Of a stretch of 20,897 nt of DNA, positions 15,224 through 20,897 are shown in pieces. A program made the translations under genes and the position numbers. The stretch covers positions 1 through 20,897 of the forward strand of contig CALARO010000105.1 in assembly GCA_937888935.1 (NCBI GenBank), read 5' to 3'. The first letter of the stretch is position 1. The number at the start of each line of letters is the position of its first letter. This stretch comes from an uncultured Clostridia bacterium (GTDB taxonomy: Bacteria; Bacillota; Clostridia; Christensenellales; Borkfalkiaceae). The notes under the pieces were generated by a model. It searched no databases, was not told where the DNA came from, and saw nothing but the letters and a program-made list of their open reading frames with translations.

Positions 15224-17448
15224 AACAGACATTTAAAGTGAAGTTATTAACGGGACTTTTCGGCACTTCTCTTGCGCTCGGCGCTGTGGCGATCGTGGGC
15301 TATCAGCCGCAGAACGCGTATGCCGACGCCGCCGTGAACGGCTTTCAGATGGTGGAAGGCGCTTCCGTGCGACTGACGGACGAAAACAGGGGTATCAGGT
15401 TTGCCGCGCAATTCGGCGAAGATTTCTACAATGAAGCGGCGGAATATCACATGATGATTATTCCCGCGCCGCTTGTGGATAAATATTCGCTTACGCAAAA
15501 CAGCGATTTCTATAAGGTGCTGGTGGAAGATAACAAGCTTAACGTAGCCGTTACCGACTGTCTGCCCGAAGAAAAGGACGGCGCGTACCGCATTTACGGC
15601 TCGCTTACCGATATTCTTTATCAAAATTCCAACCGCACGTTTTTCGGCGTGGCGTACCGCGAATTGGCGGGCGAAAGGGTATACGCTTCGTATATCGACG
15701 GACAGAACGAAAGAACGATTTGCGAAGTGGCTTCCAAAGCGTTGAACGATTTATCCGCCGGACATTCGGAAGACGATAAAAATTATCTTCTGGGCATGAT
15801 TAACGACGCGTATAAAAACGAATTGGGGCTTGGCAAAGACGATACGCCCGAAACCGCGCTGAAAGACGCGCTTTCGGTGAAGGCGAACGCAGATAACTTT
15901 ATCGCCACCAAAGGGGATAAAATTTCGCTCGGCGATACGATTGTTTCCGCGAACAGCGAAGTGACCGATAAACTCAATCTTTCGCTCGGCGTATATTCTG
16001 CCGACGAAACGATTGTGAACGCGGGAAAAGGACTTGCGCTTACCGCCGCGGCGGATAAGAGCGGTATGACTTCCGTAGGCTCGGTGCTGCTGGGCGAAAA
16101 AGTGACTGCTTCCGAGCGGAAAGTGATGGTGCGTTCGGAAATGGCGGGCAATATGCTGGAAGACTATGCGGACGAGTGCAGCGCGAAGCCGTTTAATTCA
16201 GATAAACAGATGTGGATTAACGGCGGCGGCGTTTCAGGTGCGACTTCCTGGCTTGAAACTTATGAAGGTAGAAACGGCGTTATAAAATTAAAGTCTGCTT
16301 TGTCGACAAATGCGAACGATGTAAGATTTTTTTATAACAGATCTTATGAAGAAATGATCAATCTCGATTTCGATTATATTTCCATCTGGGCGTATTTCGA
16401 TAAAGAAGGGACTTTTGATATTAAGAATGGGAGCGTTGTGCTTGGCCCAAACGTAGAAGGAAAAACCTGGACGGAATTGAGATTGAATAAAGATGACATT
16501 TTAAAAACGCACGGAAGTTATGAAAAATTCTGCGCAAGACACGACCCTGCCGTTAACCGATCGGATATTGCCGTGAATAACGGAACGAGATTGTTCAGCA
16601 CAGAAACAGAAGGCGAAATAGTCTATATCGATTCGGTTTCTTTCGTTAAATTTTTCGTATCTCAATATTCTCAGCCAAATGGCGGGGAAGAATTTGAGCT
16701 GCCCACAGTAAAACTTCTTGATTTCAACGGCAACGAATTATCTTCCGACTGTCAGGTGACGGTGACTTTATCGCATAGCGCGAATAGCAATCTCAGACAA
16801 ATTTCAAGCAACGTAGCCGTTGTTGATGGTAAAATCAAAATTCATAGCGGTACTTACACGATTTCCTACGCGTTTGAGTATAATGGCGAAAACTTTGTTA
16901 AAGAAATAAATATCACCGGCAAAACCGCAGCATTGGCAAGCAATGAGCTTGAAGATTTTGATGACCCTGCGAGAATTAAAAATCTTGAGCCTTGGAATCG
17001 CGGTACGGATTCTGTGGAATGGCTTGAATATTACGAAGGTAAATATGGTATTGCGCACGCAACAAATGGTAAAGATAGCGGCGTTTCGTTAAGATTCGAT
17101 AAAACCGTTGAAGAATTAAAAAATCTTGATTTTGATTATATCAACATTACTATTTGGGTAAATAGCCCGAGTACAAGTCTTGCAATCAAGAGCGGTAGCT
17201 ATCAGCTTGGTACAATTAAAGGTAAAGAGTGGCAGACAATAACTATTACAAAAGACGTGATAGTAAACGAAGAAACCTGCTGGTACAATTCCGATGCCAC
17301 AAATAAAGAACAAGGCGGCGGTATGGATGCGTTTGCATACAGACACAGCACTGCAAATGGCCAGAACGGTTATTATTTGTTCTCGTTCCCTTGGGCGGGC
17401 ATCGAGTATTATATCGATAGCATTTCTTTCGGTAAAAACAACGCATAA
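15220..17448 (+). CDS. Large secreted protein with two LEDY modules
   Basis: 742 residues with a Sec signal peptide (LLTGLFGTSLALGAVAIVG, cleavage likely after AYA or ADA near residue 36-38). It has no lipobox Cys, LPXTG motif or C-terminal membrane segment. Residues about 40-180 form an unnamed domain starting FQMVEGASVRLTDENRGIRF. A short Ig-like region follows (about 215-310). Then come a LEDY module (313-477), an Ig-like linker of about 100 residues, and a second LEDY module (577-742). Both carry EGRxGVI/EGKxGI, IKNG/IKSG, EGKTW/KGKEW and YIDSV/YIDSI. The linker and modules match the C-terminal half of the lipoprotein at 12934. From about 16250 GC drops visibly. ATG 15220 overlaps the small gene's stop and has GGGAG at 15207-15211. 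Confidence 0.75.
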   Translation: MKQTFKVKLLTGLFGTSLALGAVAIVGYQPQNAYADAAVNGFQMVEGASVRLTDENRGIRFAAQFGEDFYNEAAEYHMMIIPAPLVDKYSLTQNSDFYKVLVEDNKLNVAVTDCLPEEKDGAYRIYGSLTDILYQNSNRTFFGVAYRELAGERVYASYIDGQNERTICEVASKALNDLSAGHSEDDKNYLLGMINDAYKNELGLGKDDTPETALKDALSVKANADNFIATKGDKISLGDTIVSANSEVTDKLNLSLGVYSADETIVNAGKGLALTAAADKSGMTSVGSVLLGEKVTASERKVMVRSEMAGNMLEDYADECSAKPFNSDKQMWINGGGVSGATSWLETYEGRNGVIKLKSALSTNANDVRFFYNRSYEEMINLDFDYISIWAYFDKEGTFDIKNGSVVLGPNVEGKTWTELRLNKDDILKTHGSYEKFCARHDPAVNRSDIAVNNGTRLFSTETEGEIVYIDSVSFVKFFVSQYSQPNGGEEFELPTVKLLDFNGNELSSDCQVTVTLSHSANSNLRQISSNVAVVDGKIKIHSGTYTISYAFEYNGENFVKEINITGKTAALASNELEDFDDPARIKNLEPWNRGTDSVEWLEYYEGKYGIAHATNGKDSGVSLRFDKTVEELKNLDFDYINITIWVNSPSTSLAIKSGSYQLGTIKGKEWQTITITKDVIVNEETCWYNSDATNKEQGGGMDAFAYRHSTANGQNGYYLFSFPWAGIEYYIDSISFGKNNA
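16250..17448 (+). other. Low-GC tract within the secreted protein gene
   Basis: From about 16250 to the stop the gene is clearly more AT-rich than its first 1 kb and its neighbours. For instance 16321-16380 and 17101-17160 each hold 14 G/C of 60, while flanking lines such as 15301-15360 are above half G/C. Codons shift from GCG/GGC/GAC toward AAT, TTA, GAT and AAA. The tract corresponds to both LEDY modules and the linker, consistent with import or recombination of this module pair. Confidence 0.6.
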
Positions 17449-17473
17449 GCAAAGTTAATTTGCAGGCACGGCG

Positions 17474-17496
17474 GCGGGGCGGTTTTTCCGCCCTGC
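17474..17496 (+). other. GC-rich hairpin with UUUUU loop, no U-tract
   Basis: GCGGGGCGG (17474-17482) pairs with CCGCCCTGC (17488-17496), nine pairs including one G-U, around a five-T loop. No U-run follows, so it is not a canonical intrinsic terminator. It lies 23 nt before the start codon of the next gene and could tune downstream expression or protect an mRNA 3' end. GCAAA/TTTGC (17449-17453 with 17459-17463) form a small inverted repeat just before. Confidence 0.6.
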
Positions 17497-17519
17497 TAAG
17501 CCGTATAAGGCAGGAATTT

Positions 17520-18971
17520 ATGAGACAATTAAGCGAAAATAAATCAATCGGGTTTATAAGAAGAAATCCGCAATCGCCCGCTTCCGAAAGATTCGGCGTC
17601 GGCTTCGAAAAGCTGGACAGAAAGGCGTTTGATCCTTCCGATAAATACGATAAACTTGCCGCGCTCGGCGTAAAATGGGTGCGGATTTTGTCCGGGTGGG
17701 AAAAAACCGAAAAAATTAAGGGCGTTTGCGATTTTTCCTGGCTGGAAGAAGTGGTGGATCGGTTATCCGCCAACGGACTTACGGCGTGGATCAGCCTTTG
17801 CTACGGCAATCCTTTGTACACCGAAAGCGCGAAAAAGGTGTTCGGAAGCGTGGGGTGTCCGCCGATTTTTTCAAACGAAGAAAAAAACGCGTGGCTTGCC
17901 TACTGCAAGGCGCTCGCCCGAAAATTCAAGGGTAAAGTGAAATATTACGAGATCTGGAACGAGCCGGACGGCGTACAATGCTGGAAGCACGGCACTTCGG
18001 CGATCGAGTATTCGGAATTTTGCAAAAGCACGGCGGCGGCTTTGAAAGAAGTGGACGGCGGATTATATATTGTGGGCGGCGCGCTCGGCGTATCGGAACG
18101 GTGGGCGTGCTATCTTAAAAAGGCGCTTGAAAACGGCATGGCGGAAAATTTAAACGCGATTTCGTTTCATCATTACGCAGCGTACCCCGAAGCGAATCTG
18201 AGTTTTATCAATCAGCTGAAAGATCTGATTTACGAATACAAGCCGCTGGAAATCATTCACGGCGAAAACGGATGTCCTTCGAGTATCGACGGCAACGGAT
18301 CGTTGCATGCGTGCAACTGGACGGAACGGCGGCAGGCGGCGTATCTGCTTCGCAACATGATCGTTGACATCAAGTGCGGGGTGAAGTTTTCTTCGTGGTT
18401 TTCGTTCGTGGATATGATGGAAGGATTGTTCGGCACGCGCGACGACGTATCCACGCGGAAAGATTACGGGTATTACGGACTTCTCGGCGCGGAATTCAAC
18501 GAAAACGGCGAGGCGATCGGGAATTTTAATCCGAAAAAATCATATTACGCGTATCAGAATCTGGCGGCGGCGCTCGGCGGCGAATTCAGGGCGTTTGAAT
18601 TTCCCAAAGATAAGCCGTACCCTTTGCATTGGTCGTTTGAAACGGGGAATTTCGACGAAAGCGGCGACGATTTCGTTTGCGTAGGGTTAAAGCGTAAGAA
18701 CGGCGCGCAGGCGTTTTGCTATTACAAGCCCGTGAATATTTTGTCCACGGAATTCGACAGTACCGTTTCGTTTATTTTTCAGAACGTGAGCGAAGATATG
18801 AAGATCGTGGATCTTCTGAGCGGGGAAGTGTTCACCGTGAGCAAAGACAACATCGAAATCAGAGAAAGATACGGGGATTGCTGCGTGGAAGTGAAAGGGT
18901 TGCCCGTGAAAGACTATCCTTTATTGCTTACGTTCGGCGATTTCTGCGATGAAAATATACAAAACAAGTGA
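17520..18971 (+). CDS. Clan GH-A glycoside hydrolase (GH39/GH5-like), cytoplasmic
   Basis: 483 residues, no signal peptide. The order of motifs is that of a clan GH-A TIM barrel: RFGVGFEKLD at the first strand, GVKWVRILSGW, GLTAWISLCYG, then YYEIWNEPDG with the acid/base Glu148 preceded by Asn147, a SFHHYAAYP strand, and EIIHGENGCPSS with the candidate nucleophile Glu249. The 101-residue spacing fits the clan. GH39 and related families act on beta-xylosides, iduronides or other beta-glycosides, so the exact substrate is open. About residues 340-483 form a C-terminal beta domain. AGGA (17512-17515) precedes ATG 17520. The next gene starts 8 bases after the stop. Context suggests it trims imported host-glycan fragments. 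Confidence 0.78.
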   Translation: MRQLSENKSIGFIRRNPQSPASERFGVGFEKLDRKAFDPSDKYDKLAALGVKWVRILSGWEKTEKIKGVCDFSWLEEVVDRLSANGLTAWISLCYGNPLYTESAKKVFGSVGCPPIFSNEEKNAWLAYCKALARKFKGKVKYYEIWNEPDGVQCWKHGTSAIEYSEFCKSTAAALKEVDGGLYIVGGALGVSERWACYLKKALENGMAENLNAISFHHYAAYPEANLSFINQLKDLIYEYKPLEIIHGENGCPSSIDGNGSLHACNWTERRQAAYLLRNMIVDIKCGVKFSSWFSFVDMMEGLFGTRDDVSTRKDYGYYGLLGAEFNENGEAIGNFNPKKSYYAYQNLAAALGGEFRAFEFPKDKPYPLHWSFETGNFDESGDDFVCVGLKRKNGAQAFCYYKPVNILSTEFDSTVSFIFQNVSEDMKIVDLLSGEVFTVSKDNIEIRERYGDCCVEVKGLPVKDYPLLLTFGDFCDENIQNK

Positions 18972-18979
18972 GGTTTTAT

Positions 18980-20164
18980 ATGGAAAAATTAAAGTATGCG
19001 CTGATCGGATTGGGGCAGCGCGGCAACACGTTGTGGGACGGCGCGATTATGAACATAGACGCGGTGGAATGTACGGCAATCTGCGATTTAAATGCCGAAA
19101 AATGCGATAAATTCGCAAAACACCTGGAAGAAAACGGTTTTCCGCGCCCCGAAATCTATTACGATTACAAAGAGTGTATCGATCGGGCGCAGGTGAGCGC
19201 GGTGATCGTGGCGGCTTCGTGGGAAGCGCACGTGGCGGTGGCATTGTATTCCATGGAAAAAGGGATTCCCGTAGGCGTGGAAGTAGGCGGGGCGTACAGC
19301 GTGGAAAGTCTGTGGACTCTGGTGAAGTGTTACGAGCGGACGAAAACGCCGATAATGATGCTGGAAAACTGCTGTTTCGGCAGGAAAGAGTTGCTTGCGC
19401 TGAACATGAAGCGGCTGGGACTTCTCGGCGAAATCGTGCATGCGGACGGCGGGTACTGCCACGATCTGCGCGACGAAATTCTCGGCGGCACAACCTACCG
19501 CTTACAGGAATATATTCACCGCAACGCCGAAAATTATCCTACGCACGAAATCGGTCCGATCGCCAAAATACTGGATATCGGCACGGGCAACCGGTTTATA
19601 TCGCTGCAATCGTTCGGTTCGAAATCCGTCGGGTTGGAAGCGCGCGTGCAGCAGAAGAAAATGGAAAATCTTTACGGCGTGAAATTCAATCAGTCCGACG
19701 TGGTTACCACGATTATACGTTGTCAAAACGGCGAAACGGTGACGATCACGCTGGATACGAGTCTGCCGAGATATTATTCGAGAAAATTCTGCATACACGG
19801 CACGAAAGGGATTATCAACGAAGAAAATTCTTCGGTGTTTCTGGACGGCCTGATCGAAGGCGAGTGCTGGGATTGGTCGGAACATTATAATAACATTACG
19901 GAATTTTACGAAAAATACGATCACCCGCTTTGGAAAGGGTATACGCCGCAGGGCGGTCACGGCGGAATGGACTGGCTGTGCATGAACGCGTTTTTCGACG
20001 CGGTGAAGAATAAGACGCCCATGCCCGTAGACGTATACGACATGGCTTGCTGGATGGTGATTACGGTTTTATCGGAACAGTCGCTTGCCGCCGGCACGGC
20101 GATCGCGTTTCCCGATTTCACCGACGGGAAATGGGTTACGCGCAAGAACGAATTTTTGCTTTGA
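18980..20164 (+). CDS. GH109-like Gfo/Idh/MocA enzyme (NAD-dependent glycosidase)
   Basis: 394 residues. The N-terminal Rossmann fold binds NAD(H) through YALIGLGQRG near residue 10. The usual EKP of oxidoreductases is replaced by VEVGG, followed by PIMMLENCCFGRKELL, HADGGYCHDLRDE (His154, Tyr159, His161) and NYPTHEIGPIAKILDIGTG (His189). This set is the pattern of GH109, which hydrolyses alpha-N-acetylgalactosaminides by a transient NAD-dependent oxidation and elimination. A plain sugar dehydrogenase is the alternative. Its place next to a GH-A enzyme and an amino-sugar kinase, without a signal peptide, points to cytoplasmic trimming of imported glycans. GTGAGG, overlapping the previous stop, precedes ATG 18980; a GTG at 18968 in the same frame is a weaker start. 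Confidence 0.8.
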   Translation: MEKLKYALIGLGQRGNTLWDGAIMNIDAVECTAICDLNAEKCDKFAKHLEENGFPRPEIYYDYKECIDRAQVSAVIVAASWEAHVAVALYSMEKGIPVGVEVGGAYSVESLWTLVKCYERTKTPIMMLENCCFGRKELLALNMKRLGLLGEIVHADGGYCHDLRDEILGGTTYRLQEYIHRNAENYPTHEIGPIAKILDIGTGNRFISLQSFGSKSVGLEARVQQKKMENLYGVKFNQSDVVTTIIRCQNGETVTITLDTSLPRYYSRKFCIHGTKGIINEENSSVFLDGLIEGECWDWSEHYNNITEFYEKYDHPLWKGYTPQGGHGGMDWLCMNAFFDAVKNKTPMPVDVYDMACWMVITVLSEQSLAAGTAIAFPDFTDGKWVTRKNEFLL

Positions 20165-20186
20165 GAGGCGCGGGCGAGAATAGAAT

Positions 20187-20897
20187 ATGTATTATCTTGG
20201 CATAGACGGCGGCGGCACAAAAACGGCATTTTTATTCGCGGACGAGAACGGAAACATTTTGAAAGAAACGGTGAAAGGTTCTTCAAATCCGATTGATCTG
20301 GGAATGGAAAAGTGCTGCGCGGTGCTGAAAGAAGGGGTTATCGGGACGGTAGGCGATATTCCGTATGCGGAAATATCGGTGTTTGCGGGGATCAGCGGGG
20401 GATCGACGGGCGATAGCAAGCGGCGGATCGGCGAATTTCTGCAAAGTTTTCATTTTGCGCGGTGCGGCAACGGCAGCGACGCGGAAAATATCGTGAAAGC
20501 GGGGTTGAATCGGGATAGCGGGATTGTGGCGATCACGGGAACGGGGTGTTGCGCGTTCGCGAAAAACGGGGATACGCTTCGGCGGTTCGGCGGACTCGGC
20601 TGGCTGTTCGATCATTACGGGGGCGGATACGATTACGGAAATTATGCGATCCGCGCCGCGCTTATGGCAGAGGACGGCACGGGCGAAAAGACGATATTGC
20701 GGGATCTGATCTTGCAAAAAACGGGGAAAAGTTCCGTGATGGAAGATCTTGCGCATTTTTACGAGATTAAAAAGCGGGGCATCGCCGAATTTGCGCCGCT
20801 GGTTTTCGCGGCATACGAAAAGGGCGACGGCGTAGCGAAAGACATTATCGTGAAAACCGCCGCATATCTTGCCGGTCTGATTTCCGCCGCGGCAAAA
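20187..20897 (+). CDS. BadF/NagK-type amino-sugar kinase (partial)
   Basis: Open to the right edge; 237 codons visible. It begins MYYLGIDGGGTKTAFLFADE, the phosphate-1 loop of ASKHA-fold kinases of the BadF/BadG/BcrA/BcrD ATPase family, to which N-acetylglucosamine kinases belong. GISGGSTGD is near residue 70 and VAITGTGCCAF (phosphate-2 loop) near 112. The next motif, normally GWGxxLGDEGSG in NAGK relatives, is GGLGWLFDHYGGGYDYG here, a departure at the acidic GDEG. If a kinase, it would phosphorylate GlcNAc, GalNAc or a similar sugar freed by the upstream glycosidases, closing the pathway. The ribosome binding site is weak (GCGAGA about 10 bases upstream of ATG 20187). Cytoplasmic; the C-terminal part lies outside the window. 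Confidence 0.8.
   Translation, partial: MYYLGIDGGGTKTAFLFADENGNILKETVKGSSNPIDLGMEKCCAVLKEGVIGTVGDIPYAEISVFAGISGGSTGDSKRRIGEFLQSFHFARCGNGSDAENIVKAGLNRDSGIVAITGTGCCAFAKNGDTLRRFGGLGWLFDHYGGGYDYGNYAIRAALMAEDGTGEKTILRDLILQKTGKSSVMEDLAHFYEIKKRGIAEFAPLVFAAYEKGDGVAKDIIVKTAAYLAGLISAAAK

Noticed and set aside
17460..17519. Upstream start of the GH-A gene
   Set aside because: The extra residues come from the hairpin sequence, are Arg/Gly-rich, and the AGGA site supports ATG 17520.
1..20897. CRISPR arrays, tRNA/rRNA genes, insertion sequences or phage genes
   Set aside because: I saw no regularly spaced direct repeats with unique spacers, no clover-leaf sequence, no transposase or integrase reading frame, and no terminal inverted repeats.

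Overview
The window reads as part of a Gram-positive, gut-type Clostridia genome (Bacillota). Signs are strong AGGAGG-like ribosome binding sites, TTGACA/TATAAT promoters, several lipobox lipoproteins, no outer-membrane transport genes, and a carbohydrate ABC importer encoded without its own ATPase. Moderate GC with heavy use of GCG, GAA and AAA codons is compatible with uncultured Christensenellales-like lineages, but that placement is a guess.

Layout: a partial PocR/AraC-type regulator (295 to 1, minus strand) diverges from a 312-bp control region (296-607). That region holds a minus-strand promoter, two plus-strand promoters close to consensus, and a 17-bp inverted repeat. Everything after 608 is on the plus strand with short gaps, ATGA coupling in one place and no convincing intrinsic terminator. 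It could therefore be one operon longer than 20 kb: DMT-type permease, GH20 hexosaminidase, DUF4838 protein, two sugar ABC permeases, sugar-binding lipoprotein, DUF4091/GH123-like lipoprotein, two more non-enzymatic surface lipoproteins, a 45-aa protein, a large secreted protein, a clan GH-A glycosidase, a GH109-like NAD-dependent glycosidase, and the start of a BadF/NagK-type sugar kinase.

Taken together the locus looks built for N-acetylhexosamine-containing host glycans. Surface lipoproteins would bind glycan and the GH123-like lipoprotein would trim it. The ABC importer would bring in oligosaccharides, cytoplasmic GH20, GH109-like, GH-A and DUF4838 enzymes would finish the job, and the kinase would phosphorylate the released amino sugar. 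The regulator would respond to a ligand. The pathway is inferred from family assignments; no substrate can be read from the sequence.

The least familiar parts are (1) a repeated module of about 145-165 residues, present twice in the lipoprotein at 12934-15009 and twice in the secreted protein at 15220-17448, with a homologous Ig-like linker between the copies in each; (2) a 45-aa protein translationally coupled to the second of these; (3) a low-GC segment in the 3' half of the second gene; (4) an in-frame 18-bp triplicate repeat after the stop codon of the second permease; and (5) an unusual pair of overlapping palindromes at 3480-3530.
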